Below, piece by piece: positions 8,918-18,290 of a DNA stretch of 54,132 nt. The DNA lies in the NCBI GenBank assembly GCA_013376985.1, contig JACABB010000021.1, positions 15,195-69,326 of the forward strand. Direction: 5' to 3'. The notes beneath the pieces are model-generated. The model made no database searches, was not told where the DNA came from, and saw only the letters and a list, made by a program, of their open reading frames with translations. Numbering within the stretch: the first letter of the stretch is position 1; every line of letters starts with the position of its first letter. The stretch comes from Bacteroidales bacterium. GTDB lineage: Bacteria > Bacteroidota > Bacteroidia > Bacteroidales > Tenuifilaceae. Position numbers and translations under genes: made by a program.

Positions 8918-10393
8918 ATGGCATTTGGACTTTCCCCTAAATATGTTCAAGAAATTTCTCTTGATAATCTTTCACCCGAACATTTTCTAATTATTGCAAT
9001 AGAAACAGCTAAAAAACTCGATTGGAATATTGGTTTCACAAGTGAGAATGGATTTATAGCTTATACAAAAATGTCGATGAGTTCATTTAGCCAAGAAGTG
9101 AAAATCAAAATACAAGATAAAACAGCTTTGCTGAAAAGTGAATGTACAGGGAGTCAAATGGTTGATTGGGGCAAAAATAAGGAGAATATTTCTAAATTTA
9201 TTTCTTCTTTCAACGAAAATAAAAACGCTTCTTCACCAGAAGAATTAAACCAAAAGTTCGAAGAACTTAAACCAAACTTTGTTTCAAAGGAAGACGATAT
9301 TTTAAACCAAGCACCACCAACAACAAAAGAAAAAATATCTGGATTTATATCAATTTTTAAACCTACGCAAGGCTATTTTATTACGCCGATATTAATAAAC
9401 TTGAATATTGCAATTTTTATCCTCATGGCTATTCGGGGGGTAAATATTTTTCTTCCCGATAATGAAAGTCTGATAAGTTGGGGAGCAAATTTTCGACCCG
9501 TTACATTAGATGGTGAATGGTGGCGTTTAATCACAAACTGCTTTCTACACATAGGCATTTTTCATCTACTAATGAACATGTATGCCTTGCTATACATTGG
9601 TTTACTTTTAGAGCCGCATTTGGGTAAAACAAGGTTTATTACTGCATACTTACTTACAGGTTTAGCAGCCAGTGTAACAAGTTTATGGTGGCATGATTTA
9701 ACAATAAGTGCTGGTGCATCAGGAGCAATCTTTGGTTTGTATGGGGTTTTTCTTGCCATGCTAACAACAAATCTAATTGAGAAATCCGCACGAAATGCCT
9801 TATTAACAAGTATTGCGATTTTTGTTGGATACAATTTGCTTAATGGATTGAAGGGAGGAATTGATAATGCCGCTCATTTAGGTGGGCTTATTTCTGGAAT
9901 TGTGATTGGTTATTCCTTTATCCCAAGTTTAAAGAAAAACGAAGACCTAAAATTAAAATATACACTAGTTGCAACTCTTTCCATTATTATAATATTCTCA
10001 TCAACTTTAGTCTATAAAAATATTACCTCTTATGATTTTGGTAAATATGATGCTAGAATGAAAGAATTTGTTGCCTATGAATCCATAGCTTTAGAAATGT
10101 TTAAGATGCCAAAGAATACTACAGATGAAAAACTACTAAATGAAATTAAAACAAGAAGTCTTTACTTTTGGAAAGAAAACATTAAACTTATTAATGAGGT
10201 AGAAAAATTAAATTTGCCCAGTCTAATTCATGACAAGAATAAAAGGTTATTACAATATTGCGATTTAAGGGTTAAAGCATGCGATTTGTATTGCAAAGCA
10301 ATTGAAGAAAATACTGATAATTATGGAACTCAAATTGAGGATATAAATAAACAAATAGAAACAATTATTAAGGAATTGAAAGGGGGAAAATAG
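8918..10393 (+). CDS. Rhomboid family intramembrane serine protease
   Basis: 491 residues. The rhomboid core occupies about 150-345: a conserved WWR in the first loop, HIGIFHLLMNMYAL (transmembrane helix 2), GASGAIFG with nucleophile Ser268 (helix 4) and NAAHLGGL with His320 (helix 6), so the catalytic dyad is intact. It cleaves membrane proteins within the bilayer. An unusual N-terminal cytosolic domain of about 130 residues (KLDWNIGFTSENGFIAYTK and on) precedes the membrane part, and a soluble helical tail of about 130 residues follows it. Substrates are unknown. No operon partner is evident; the gene stands alone. Confidence 0.93.
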   Translation: MAFGLSPKYVQEISLDNLSPEHFLIIAIETAKKLDWNIGFTSENGFIAYTKMSMSSFSQEVKIKIQDKTALLKSECTGSQMVDWGKNKENISKFISSFNENKNASSPEELNQKFEELKPNFVSKEDDILNQAPPTTKEKISGFISIFKPTQGYFITPILINLNIAIFILMAIRGVNIFLPDNESLISWGANFRPVTLDGEWWRLITNCFLHIGIFHLLMNMYALLYIGLLLEPHLGKTRFITAYLLTGLAASVTSLWWHDLTISAGASGAIFGLYGVFLAMLTTNLIEKSARNALLTSIAIFVGYNLLNGLKGGIDNAAHLGGLISGIVIGYSFIPSLKKNEDLKLKYTLVATLSIIIIFSSTLVYKNITSYDFGKYDARMKEFVAYESIALEMFKMPKNTTDEKLLNEIKTRSLYFWKENIKLINEVEKLNLPSLIHDKNKRLLQYCDLRVKACDLYCKAIEENTDNYGTQIEDINKQIETIIKELKGGK

Positions 10394-10522
10394 AAGGTGT
10401 TTGTTATATAATGAATGAAATTTATTAAACCTGCAATAACCTATAAGACTTTGACTTTAGCATATAGCAATTTAAATTAATTAAACGATTCCTTATTTAT
10501 AGCAAACAAAACAGCGAATAGT

Positions 10523-10906
10523 ATGCAAGACACTATTAATAAACTTAAACTCAAAGGTGCTGGAATTGTAATCAATGCCCCAACAAACCTTGAAAAGGAG
10601 TTTGTGAAACATGGTTTCAAAACTACTCTCGACATAAAATCTTTGAACAGCAATGCATTGGTGTTCATTAACAATAAAAAAGAGTTTCTTAACTTTTTAA
10701 GGGAGCAGCTAAAATTCATTGAACCCGATAGCGTTCTGTGGTTTGCCTACCCAAAAGGAATCTCAAAAATTAAAACCGATATCAACAGGGATAGTATTCG
10801 GGTAACAGCCGAAGAATTTTGCATTACAACCGTGGCTGCAATTTCTATTGACGATACTTGGAGCGCACTGCGCTTTAGGCCTATTAGTATGATTGGTAAA
10901 AAGTAA
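10523..10906 (+). CDS. DUF3052-like small protein
   Basis: 127 residues. The central VLWFAYPKGISKIKTDINRD and the C-terminal segment ending in DDTWSALRFRP match the pattern I associate with DUF3052-type proteins; the biochemical function is unknown. There is no signal peptide or membrane segment. A TTTATAGC/TATGC-rich leader precedes it without a ribosome-binding site, as is usual here. The gene is monocistronic, and an ATCGCAATTTGCGAT palindrome follows 40 bp after its stop codon. Confidence 0.7.
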   Translation: MQDTINKLKLKGAGIVINAPTNLEKEFVKHGFKTTLDIKSLNSNALVFINNKKEFLNFLREQLKFIEPDSVLWFAYPKGISKIKTDINRDSIRVTAEEFCITTVAAISIDDTWSALRFRPISMIGKK

Positions 10907-10946
10907 GTAGAACAAAATAAATAAGTTGATAAAAAAGAAAGGTGTT

Positions 10947-10961
10947 ATCGCAATTTGCGAT
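10947..10961. repeat. ATCGCA-n3-TGCGAT palindrome, copy 1
   Basis: ATCGCAATTTGCGAT, one of eight copies of a palindrome found only between genes in this window (others at 20378, 43303, 45133, 46078, 46672, 51991 and 52333). Confidence 0.7.
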
Positions 10962-11066
10962 GTTTTGTAATTGCACCATTAGCCCAAATTTCGGCACTTT
11001 TGGTTAATTGATTATCTGAAAATAACTTGATGTCAGTATTCAATTCGGAATATCAAAATAATTAAA

Positions 11067-11552
11067 ATGAAGAACATAATAAAACAGATAATCTCATTTG
11101 TACTTCCAATTACAGTGCTAATTATAGTGCCATTGTGGATTGAGAAAAATGCATCAGTACTTATATCAACCTTGGTAATTGGAATTTTTATAATGTGTAT
11201 TGGATTATTTATAATGATATTAACAATATCAAGTTTTGTTAGGATAGGAAAAGGAACATTGGCACCATGGAATCCAACCAAAAAAATCGTTATAAGCGGA
11301 TTGTACGCTTATGTTAGAAACCCTATGATTATTGCTGTATTAATAGTTTTAATTGGTGAATCAATTGCAGTATTATCATTAAATATATTTATTTGGACAG
11401 TAATTTTCTTTGTTATAAATAATATTTACTTTTTGGTTTATGAGGAACCTAATTTGGAACGAAGATTTAAAGATGAATATAGAGATTATAAAGGAAGTGT
11501 TCCACGTTGGGTGCCGAATTTAAAACCATTTAAATCAGATTTAGATAAGTGA
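11067..11552 (+). CDS. Isoprenylcysteine carboxyl methyltransferase-like membrane protein
   Basis: 161 residues with about four membrane helices (near 5-25, 30-55, 85-105, 105-125). The C-terminal pattern, GLYAYVRNPM followed by YEEPNLERRFKDEYRDYKGSVPRWVP, is the SAM-binding signature of the ICMT/PEMT (Pfam PEMT or NnrU-like) superfamily. Bacterial members methylate small or lipidic substrates, but the actual substrate is unknown. The conserved RNP and EE/ERRF residues are present, so it is probably active. It stands alone with loose spacing to its neighbours. Confidence 0.82.
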   Translation: MKNIIKQIISFVLPITVLIIVPLWIEKNASVLISTLVIGIFIMCIGLFIMILTISSFVRIGKGTLAPWNPTKKIVISGLYAYVRNPMIIAVLIVLIGESIAVLSLNIFIWTVIFFVINNIYFLVYEEPNLERRFKDEYRDYKGSVPRWVPNLKPFKSDLDK

Positions 11553-11671
11553 GAATATGAAATTTATAAAATGGCTTTCAAACCATTTAAACTATGTATT
11601 TAATCTATTAATTTTATAAACTGCAAACAAAATAATTATAACAACAGAACCCCTGCAAACTCATAGAAAAT

Positions 11672-12070
11672 ATGATAAAACATATAAAACTTGTTGAAAC
11701 AATACTTTACGTAAATAATCAAGAGGAAAGTTCCAAATTCTACCAAGGGATATTTCGTAAGGAACCTGATTTGAATGTTCCTGGAATGACCGAATTTATT
11801 CCATCCGAAAATTGTAAAATTGGGCTAATGCCCAACAAAGGCATCGCCAAAATACTGGGCGATAAAACCCCACACCCCGATACAGGCAACGGAATTCCAC
11901 GTTGCGAACTTTACCTTTACGTTGATAGCATCCAGCAGGAATTTGATAATGCCATTAAATGCGGAGCAATGCTGGTGAGCCCCATTATCGACCGCGATTG
12001 GGGCGATAGGGTTTGCTACTTCTCCGATCCCGATGGGCATATTATAGCATTTGCTGAGAGGATTGGCTAA
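11672..12070 (+). CDS. VOC (glyoxalase-fold) family protein
   Basis: 132 residues with the paired beta-alpha-beta-beta-beta modules of the vicinal oxygen chelate superfamily. The first module is VETILYVNNQEESSKFYQGIF; the second carries LYLYVDSIQQEFDNAIKCGA, and the C-terminal YFSDPDGHIIAFAE gives the usual metal-binding Glu. Members include glyoxalase I, dioxygenases and antibiotic-binding proteins; the sequence alone does not choose between them. It is cytoplasmic and monocistronic. Confidence 0.85.
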   Translation: MIKHIKLVETILYVNNQEESSKFYQGIFRKEPDLNVPGMTEFIPSENCKIGLMPNKGIAKILGDKTPHPDTGNGIPRCELYLYVDSIQQEFDNAIKCGAMLVSPIIDRDWGDRVCYFSDPDGHIIAFAERIG

Positions 12071-12084
12071 TTGTGGATATCATA

Positions 12085-12302
12085 AATAACGTGAACTCGA
12101 TATAAAAAATGTAATAATGCATTCATTTGCAGAGATATATAATTATTTAGTGAGATGATGGAAGGTTGGAATGATGGGCAGCAAGAGGTTAGATTCTTAC
12201 TTAATTTCTTCCATTTTTCCAGTATTCCATTGGTTCAAATAAGACAAATTGATTGATATATAGGCTAATACATTATTTCTTACGTCGAACTGACGTTAAT
12301 TA
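12085..12302 (+). mobile_element. MITE-like element with AACGTnA...TCGATRTAA ends, copy 1
   Basis: A segment of about 218 bp whose ends are imperfect inverted repeats: AATAACGTGAACTCGATATA on the left, and on the right the complement of AATTAACGTCAGTTCGACGTA. Its interior words (GGAAGGTTGGAATGATGG, CTTCCATTTTT, ATTCCATTGGTTCAAAT) recur in inverted orientation in the element at 43341-43645. It encodes no protein, so any movement would need a transposase supplied in trans. Confidence 0.6.
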
Positions 12303-12312
12303 GTTTTAATTT

Positions 12313-12420
12313 TTAACCGCCAAGAGCACAAAGAAAAAAACGCAAAGTGCGCAAATAATTAATAAACAGCAAATTACTTCTTTGTGAACTTTGCGAAATC
12401 TTATAATGCTTTGTGGTTAA
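12313..12420. repeat. Intergenic hairpin of CACAAAG/CGCAAAG words
   Basis: The left arm starts TTAACCGCCAAGAGCACAAAG (12313); the right arm ends CTTTGTGGTTAA (12420) and is largely complementary to it. The arms consist of imperfectly repeated GCAAAG or CACAAAG words at about 9-10-base steps. It follows the MITE-like element directly and precedes the M28 peptidase gene. Confidence 0.65.
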
Positions 12421-12498
12421 TTGACTTTTTGGGGCAGCCCCATTTCTTTTATAAGCATTGTTCAAAAATGATATTATAAGGCAATCAATCTTTAAGCG

Positions 12499-13998
12499 AT
12501 GAAAAAAATCATCATACTACATATTATCCTGTTTTGGTTTAATGGTGCTAAATCGCAGGAGCAGAATTCAGCTTTTAGTAATGCAGTTGAATCAATTACG
12601 AGCGATGATCTTAAACGGATTGTATTCACACTGGCCTCATCGGAAATGGGGGGTAGGGGCGTTGGCTCCGAGGGCATAATTAGGGCTTCCGATTTTATTG
12701 TAAAATCTTTTAAAAAGGATAAGATTGGGTTCATTCCCAATCTCAGGGGCTATTTCCAAAAAATAGACTATAAAATCTTTCAAGGCGAAAAGCCTATTTT
12801 GATAATTGGTGATAGGATTTGTGCTGATAATGAAGATTATATTGGAATCCCTACAGCAATATCGGGTGATGTGCCATTCGATATTATCTATTTACGAAAC
12901 ACCTCAAAGGAATATCTGCAAAATATTGATTTAAAGGATAAAACAATTTTGCTGCTTACCTCCAATATCTATTTTGATAAAAAAACGCTCTACGATTTAC
13001 TCATAAAGAAGGGATGTCGTGCGGTTTTACTTTGCGATCCCAATAAAAATATCGAATTCAAAAAATTGGGTAGGATTTATGCCGCAACCAACGGAAAGCA
13101 AAAGGATAAGCGGAAACGTTTACTGTTCGGAAGAGTTACCCGAGCCGATAGCTTACTAGGAAATCTAAAATATAAAAACTACTTAATATCAACATTGGTG
13201 GTATCTCCAGAAATAGCATCGGGTATTACTGGTGTTAAAAATCTAGCTAATTATAATACTGATAGCGTGGCATCTAAATTAATGCCTGTTGCCTTATTGG
13301 CACAGCAAAAAGTGATATTTAATACTTTTGAATCGAACAATGTACTTGGTTTTATTGAGGGTAATGAGCTAAAGGATGAGGTTGTTGTAATATCGGCGCA
13401 TTACGATCATCTAGGAATGAATGGAGTAAAAATAATGTATGGTGCTGATGATAATGCATCGGGTGTGGCGGCGGTAATGGAGATAGCCGAAGCCTATTCT
13501 ACAGCAGTAAAGAATGGGTTTAGGCCAAAGCGTTCAATTGTATTCGCCGCTTTTACAGCGGAGGAGAGCGGTTTGATAGGTTCAAAGTTTTTTGTTAAAA
13601 GAGCCGATAGCTTAAAATTAAAAACCGCCGTTGATCTAAATGCCGATATGATTGGTAGAGGAGAGGACACCCATAAAGAAAAAAATAGTACGGTTAAAAA
13701 GTTATATGTTATCGCAACTAAAAAGGATTCGCTTCTGTTTAATAGATTAAATGCAATGCATATGGGAAAAGATAGCCTTAACCTTAACTATTCGCTTGTT
13801 GGCGATTTTAGGGCTCTTTCCTTTTCCGATCATGCAAGTTTTATTGCAAAGGGTATACCTGCGGTAATGTTTTTTAGGGGTGAACATTCCGAGTACCATA
13901 CCGAGTACGACACACCCGAAAAACTCGATTATCAAACGATGGAAAAGGTTACCAAACTGATATTTAAACTCTCTTGGGAATACGTTATGGATGATTGA
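12499..13998 (+). CDS. Secreted M28 family zinc aminopeptidase
   Basis: 499 residues. A signal peptide ending near GAKSQ is followed by a poorly conserved N-terminal half and an M28 catalytic domain (about 270-499). The two-zinc site is visible: SAHYDHLG (His), GADDNASG (bridging Asp), FTAEESG (catalytic and ligand Glu), NADMIGR (Asp) and a late His in SDHASF or EYHTEYDTPEK. It should remove N-terminal residues from peptides in the periplasm or outside. A second M28 enzyme is encoded at 34446; the two are only distantly similar. The PagL-like gene follows 46 bp later on the same strand and may be co-transcribed. Confidence 0.92.
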   Translation: MKKIIILHIILFWFNGAKSQEQNSAFSNAVESITSDDLKRIVFTLASSEMGGRGVGSEGIIRASDFIVKSFKKDKIGFIPNLRGYFQKIDYKIFQGEKPILIIGDRICADNEDYIGIPTAISGDVPFDIIYLRNTSKEYLQNIDLKDKTILLLTSNIYFDKKTLYDLLIKKGCRAVLLCDPNKNIEFKKLGRIYAATNGKQKDKRKRLLFGRVTRADSLLGNLKYKNYLISTLVVSPEIASGITGVKNLANYNTDSVASKLMPVALLAQQKVIFNTFESNNVLGFIEGNELKDEVVVISAHYDHLGMNGVKIMYGADDNASGVAAVMEIAEAYSTAVKNGFRPKRSIVFAAFTAEESGLIGSKFFVKRADSLKLKTAVDLNADMIGRGEDTHKEKNSTVKKLYVIATKKDSLLFNRLNAMHMGKDSLNLNYSLVGDFRALSFSDHASFIAKGIPAVMFFRGEHSEYHTEYDTPEKLDYQTMEKVTKLIFKLSWEYVMDD

Positions 13999-14044
13999 TT
14001 TTCGTAAACTTAATTCTCAAGGGTGAGAACGTTACAATTTGAAA

Positions 14045-15223
14045 ATGAAGGCCTTTTATACATTGATTTTTTTATCAATCACTATTTTCAGCCATGCGCA
14101 GGTTGATTCTGTGAAATCCCATAGAATCAATATTTGGAATAGTTCATCAATTCAAGTGATGTACCAGAATGGTTATGTTTTTGCTACCAATAACTTTCTT
14201 AGGGGAACGAATATCGAGGCTAAAAAGATTAACAATTTTCAGGCATCATCAATAAAATTCTCCACACAAACCAGAGGGAATAAGCTTTGGGAACAGCTTT
14301 ATAAATATCCCAATTGGGGAGTTGGTATTTACTTTGCCGATTTTTACAACGCCAAGGAGGTTGGCTACCCTATTGCTATATACGGCTTTTTTAATGCGCC
14401 CTTTAAAAGGTGGAACAGATTATCATTTAACTACGAGTTAGGATTTGGTGCTACCTTCAACTGGCGATCATTTAACCCTGTCAGCAATAAGTTTAATTCA
14501 TCTATGGGGGCTGGGGAATCATTCCTGATTGATGTTGGCTTGAATTTACAATACTACTTAACCCACAAAATTGAATTGGTTACAGGGTTTAGCCTCACCC
14601 ATTTCTCCAATGGTACAATCAAAGAGCCAAATCAGGGTATTAACACCATAGCACCTAAAGTTAGCCTAAAATACAACTTCTACGATACACCATCCTTTCA
14701 CACGCGGGATGTTTCAAAGTATACCCATTCCAATGAATGGTTGATTTCCCTATTTGCAGGTGTGAAAAATGTGGTGTACGATTCGGTAAATATTAATATT
14801 ATTGAGAAATACGAGGGTGTCTATTTTCCTGTTTTTGGCTTATCAATGATGTATAACAAGCAGATAAGCTATTTGTCAAAATTTGGGATTGGAACCACAA
14901 TTACATATAATGGCTCGGTGAATGCTCAGGTAGCAATTGATAATAACCAAATGGTGCTATTTGATAAGCCGTTAGGCGATAAAATTCAGCTCAGCATTTA
15001 CCCCTCTTATGAGTTGGTAATAAACAAACTATCCTTAACCCTACAACCCGCATTCTACCTGTACCGTAAAAAAGTAAAAAACCAATCGCCCAACTTTCAT
15101 CAACGAGTAGGCATTAAATACCACCTTACAGATAATGTGTTTATCGGCATTACCCTTCGTGATTACGCATTCCATGTTGCCGATTTTATTGAGTGGAATA
15201 TAGGCTATAGGTTTGGGCGATAA
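14045..15223 (+). CDS. PagL-like lipid A deacylase / acyloxyacyl hydrolase family outer-membrane protein
   Basis: 392 residues with a signal peptide (ends FSHAQ) and alternating beta-barrel pattern. GFSLTHFSNGTIKEPNQGIN carries the HxSNG motif in which PagL-type enzymes hold their catalytic His and Ser; GVGIYFADF and YELGFGATF also fit the family. Known members remove a 3-O acyl chain from lipid A in the outer membrane. Length is about double that of classical PagL; the C-terminal half looks like additional barrel strands (GIKYHLTDNVFIGITLRDY). The ATG at 14045 is preferred to a TTG two codons earlier. Confidence 0.8.
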   Translation: MKAFYTLIFLSITIFSHAQVDSVKSHRINIWNSSSIQVMYQNGYVFATNNFLRGTNIEAKKINNFQASSIKFSTQTRGNKLWEQLYKYPNWGVGIYFADFYNAKEVGYPIAIYGFFNAPFKRWNRLSFNYELGFGATFNWRSFNPVSNKFNSSMGAGESFLIDVGLNLQYYLTHKIELVTGFSLTHFSNGTIKEPNQGINTIAPKVSLKYNFYDTPSFHTRDVSKYTHSNEWLISLFAGVKNVVYDSVNINIIEKYEGVYFPVFGLSMMYNKQISYLSKFGIGTTITYNGSVNAQVAIDNNQMVLFDKPLGDKIQLSIYPSYELVINKLSLTLQPAFYLYRKKVKNQSPNFHQRVGIKYHLTDNVFIGITLRDYAFHVADFIEWNIGYRFGR

Positions 15224-15397
15224 TTGTATTCTAATTCTGTTGATATACAGTTTGATGTTATTGAAACAAAAGTTATATTTGTGATAGGTGTGGGTTTATG
15301 GTACAATATATACCGAATATGGTTGTATTGATACCATTGGGTGGTCTATATAAACGAGTTATGCCTTATTAAATCGAAGAAAGGACGATTGACAACT

Positions 15398-16246
15398 ATG
15401 CGCAAAATATTTCTTTTACCAACATTTGTTTTTGCTATACTTTTTTCGAAAGCACAACCAACTGAAAAGATAATCAATGATTACTTACTCAAATATCAAT
15501 TATATCCCTTAAATCTCCCTGAAATCTTATCAGAACCTCCTATCTTAGGAGAAGTTGAAAACATTGAAATAACCACAAATGATACAATTACATATCAAAT
15601 TAATCTCAAAGGAAAAAGACTAAAATTCTCTTCTCATTCTAATTCGCAAAGTAACTTTTTTTACAGATTTGGCAAACTGTCAAAAATAGAATACGTCAGA
15701 AATGACAGCATTATTGACAGGGTCAGAAAAATAGGAATATTTCCATTTGCTTGGATATTTAATCATGGACTAAAATATACGGTTTCATATGGATTTGGGA
15801 ATATCAAAAAAATTAAATCGTTGACAGGCTTGACCACTTTCTCCAAGACGAAAATTAAGTATAAGAACGGACGTGTCAAAAAAACAAAGAATTACGGTTG
15901 GCAGACTGTTGCCCAGAAATGTAATTACTTTGGTTATAATACATACACTTATGAAAATGAAACGAAAGTTGTAGAAAAAGTATTTGACGCTAACGATAGT
16001 TTAGCTTTTAATAGAACATACTTATTTGACAATAAAGGCAATATTTTAAGCATAGAAACACTTATTAAGAAAAAAGCTAAAGGTTGGGGTATAGACGTAA
16101 CATACTATGCGTATGATGGAAACACAATTGAAACCAGAAAATTTGACTATAAGTTCGATGATAGAGGCAATTGGCTTGAAAAAACTGAATATCTTGATGA
16201 CAAAGTAAAGAATAGAACGATTAGAAAAATAAGATACAAAAATTAA
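15398..16246 (+). CDS. Secreted protein of unknown function, first cassette of group 1
   Basis: 282 residues. The ATG at 15398 gives a clean signal peptide (MRKIFLLPTFVFAILFSKAQ); an upstream in-frame start would bury it. The mature part is beta-rich and ends with YD/RHS-like phrases (TYYAYDGNTIET, YKFDDRGNWLEKTEYLDDK), as in many Bacteroidota secreted proteins of unknown role. A promoter-like TTATATTTGTG lies about 125 bp upstream and resembles the repeats at 5089 and 6400. The stop codon is followed after 4 bp by an attC-like site, so the gene looks like a mobile cassette. Confidence 0.72.
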   Translation: MRKIFLLPTFVFAILFSKAQPTEKIINDYLLKYQLYPLNLPEILSEPPILGEVENIEITTNDTITYQINLKGKRLKFSSHSNSQSNFFYRFGKLSKIEYVRNDSIIDRVRKIGIFPFAWIFNHGLKYTVSYGFGNIKKIKSLTGLTTFSKTKIKYKNGRVKKTKNYGWQTVAQKCNYFGYNTYTYENETKVVEKVFDANDSLAFNRTYLFDNKGNILSIETLIKKKAKGWGIDVTYYAYDGNTIETRKFDYKFDDRGNWLEKTEYLDDKVKNRTIRKIRYKN

Positions 16247-16250
16247 CAAG

Positions 16251-16382
16251 GCACAACAGCTGCTAAAACCCAACGGGGTTGATTCGCAGATAAGGTTTAT
16301 TTAGTATATTGGCAATAGTTTTAACGTGGGACAACTACGCTGCTTCGAACTCCCCTTCGGTTTTTAGCAGCAGGCGTTATGC
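16251..16382 (+). repeat. attC-like cassette recombination site, site 1
   Basis: 132 bp, bounded by GCACAAC (16251-16257) and GTTATGC (16376-16382). The arms GCTGCTAAAACCCAACGGGG and CCCCTTCGGTTTTTAGCAGC pair. The spacer between core and arm is 1 base on the left and 4 bases (AGGC) on the right. The centre contains TTAACGTGGGA. It closely resembles the sites at 48146 and 49078. The layout matches integron attC sites (RYYYAAC ... GTTRRRY), with about one mismatch in each core. Confidence 0.68.
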
Positions 16383-16452
16383 TCCATTTTACCTGTATCC
16401 TAATCGAACATTTTTGTAAAAACTAGACTATCTTTGTAGAAAGAAATTAAAA

Positions 16453-17361
16453 ATGAAGATACCACATCCAATACCATATCAGGGAAGTAAGAGGAATCTT
16501 GCAAGTGAAATTTTACGTTTTTTCCCTGAAGATATTGATAGATTGATTGAACCATTTTCAGGTTCTGCAGCAATCTCAATAGCATCGGCTTATTACTTTA
16601 AAGTTGATAAATTTATTATAAATGACATTAATGAACCACTGATTAATTTGTGGAATGAGATAGTCAATAGCCCCCAAAAAATAATAAAAGATTACCATCA
16701 TATTTGGACTGAACAATTGGAAAATGAGGAAGCATATTATTATGAAATACGTGAAAAATTTAATCAAACTAAAGAACCTAAATATTTATTGTTTTTATTA
16801 GCAAAATGTGTAAAAGCAGCTGTTAGATATAATAATGATGGACAATTTAATCAAAGTCCTGATAAAAGAAGAAAAGGGCGTTTGCCAGAAAATATGCGAT
16901 ACGATATACTGAATGTTTCATATTTATTAAAAGACAAGGTGAAATTTTATTCTCAAGATTATGAAAAGATTCTTGAAATGGCGACCGAAAGAGACTTGGT
17001 ATACATGGACCCACCATATCAAGGTACAGCGAAAAATGGCGGCTTTAGGTATTTTGAGAACCTCGATCACGATAACTTTATTATCGCACTATATAAGTTA
17101 AATCAACGTAACGTTCCTTTTATATTGAGTTACGACGGGCGAACGGAAAACAAAATTTATGGAGAAGAACTTCCAAAGGAGTTAAATCTTCATAAAATAG
17201 AAATTGATGCTGGTCGTTCGTCTATTGCAACTTTGCATAGTAGAAATGAGCGAACATATGAAGCAGTTTATATTTCAAACAATTTAGCAACTATTTCACA
17301 CGTTAATAAGCGGATTAAATCTTTTTCAGTTAAACAGCCTTCATTGTTCGATTGCTTATGA
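16453..17361 (+). CDS. DNA adenine methyltransferase (D12 class, Dam-like)
   Basis: 302 residues of the D12 N6-adenine methyltransferase family. The N-terminal PHPIPYQGSKRNLA and LIEPFSGSAAIS form the SAM-binding motif I region; LVYMDPPYQGTA is catalytic motif IV (DPPY). NQSPDKRRKGRLP between them belongs to the target-recognition region. The stop codon overlaps the start of an HNH endonuclease gene (ATGA), so the pair forms a compact restriction-modification system in which this enzyme protects host DNA. The recognition sequence cannot be read from the protein. The pair stands between two attC-like sites, as one cassette. Confidence 0.93.
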   Translation: MKIPHPIPYQGSKRNLASEILRFFPEDIDRLIEPFSGSAAISIASAYYFKVDKFIINDINEPLINLWNEIVNSPQKIIKDYHHIWTEQLENEEAYYYEIREKFNQTKEPKYLLFLLAKCVKAAVRYNNDGQFNQSPDKRRKGRLPENMRYDILNVSYLLKDKVKFYSQDYEKILEMATERDLVYMDPPYQGTAKNGGFRYFENLDHDNFIIALYKLNQRNVPFILSYDGRTENKIYGEELPKELNLHKIEIDAGRSSIATLHSRNERTYEAVYISNNLATISHVNKRIKSFSVKQPSLFDCL

Positions 17362-18089
17362 AAAAATACCCAAAAGAGTTTTTGAAACTTGCTGAATCTA
17401 TAACAAACAAAAGAGCAAAGATTGTAATTGACCATATTCTTAAACACGGATTTATTACTACCGAAGATTTAGAAAAGACTTACGGTTATAACCACCCACC
17501 TCGCGCAGCAAGAGATGTTAGGGAAGCAGGGATACCTCTTGAGACTTTTAAAATAAAGTCCGCTAATGGAAAATCAATTGCTGCTTATAAATTTGGCGAT
17601 TTGTCACAGATTCGCAATAATCGGGTTGATGGAAGACAAGTATTTTCTAAGGATTTTAGGAAATCTCTTTACACTGCTAATAATGGTCATTGCTACATTT
17701 GCAATGGGAAGTTTGAAGAAAGATATTTGCAAGTTGACCACAGAGTTCCTTATGAAATAAGTGGCGATGATAGAAACTTTCAACAAAACCTGAGTGATTA
17801 TATGCTTTTGTGTGCTTCATGCAACAGAGCAAAATCATGGTCTTGTGAACATTGCGAAAATTGGTTAGACGCTAAAGATATTGAGATTTGTCTAAAATGC
17901 TATTGGGGGCATCCTGAAAACTATGACCACATTACTTTAGAAAAAATACGCCGACTCGAATTGACATGGCAAGGGATTGAAGTAACCTTTTTTGAAGCAT
18001 TGAAAAAAGAAGCCGAGAAAGGTGAGATTACTTTACCTGACTATGTTAAATCCCTCCTCATAAAACATTTAGAAAAAAGGAAAAGATAA
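17358..18089 (+). CDS. HNH restriction endonuclease with N-terminal winged helix
   Basis: 243 residues. An N-terminal helix-turn-helix-like part (FITTEDLEKTYGYNHPPRAARDVREAGI) precedes an HNH nuclease domain with CYICNGKF, the catalytic QVDHRVPYEISGDD and LLCASCNRAKSWSC. Further cysteine pairs (CEHC, CLKC) suggest two zinc sites. The ATG at 17358 overlaps the methylase stop codon, so expression is coupled, with methylase made first, the safe order for a restriction-modification pair. The attC-like site at 18099 follows the stop codon after 9 bp. Confidence 0.9.
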   Translation: MKKYPKEFLKLAESITNKRAKIVIDHILKHGFITTEDLEKTYGYNHPPRAARDVREAGIPLETFKIKSANGKSIAAYKFGDLSQIRNNRVDGRQVFSKDFRKSLYTANNGHCYICNGKFEERYLQVDHRVPYEISGDDRNFQQNLSDYMLLCASCNRAKSWSCEHCENWLDAKDIEICLKCYWGHPENYDHITLEKIRRLELTWQGIEVTFFEALKKEAEKGEITLPDYVKSLLIKHLEKRKR

Positions 18090-18098
18090 AAAACGAAC

Positions 18099-18232
18099 CG
18101 ATAACAGCGTATTTATTGTATTTGGGCTGATGACGCATTTGGAGTTCTTAACGCTTTTTGCTAGCTTTACTATCGTGGGATAGTAAAGCAGTTTCAATCC
18201 CCCAAACACAACAAATACTCAATACGTTAGCC
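18099..18232 (+). repeat. attC-like cassette recombination site, site 2
   Basis: 134 bp from CGATAAC (18099-18105) to GTTAGCC (18226-18232). The arms GTATTTATTGTATTTGGG and CCCAAACACAACAAATAC pair at about 16 of 18 positions. The centre keeps ATCGTGGGAT. The arm sequence differs entirely from site 1 while length, orientation, CGTGGGA and the larger right-hand spacer are kept. Relatives are at 50444, 51436 and the relic at 8690. Confidence 0.65.
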
Positions 18233-18290
18233 ACAAGCTATGATGAAACTGCTACCTTGAAATTAACGAGACTTGAACAAATTTGGCTAA

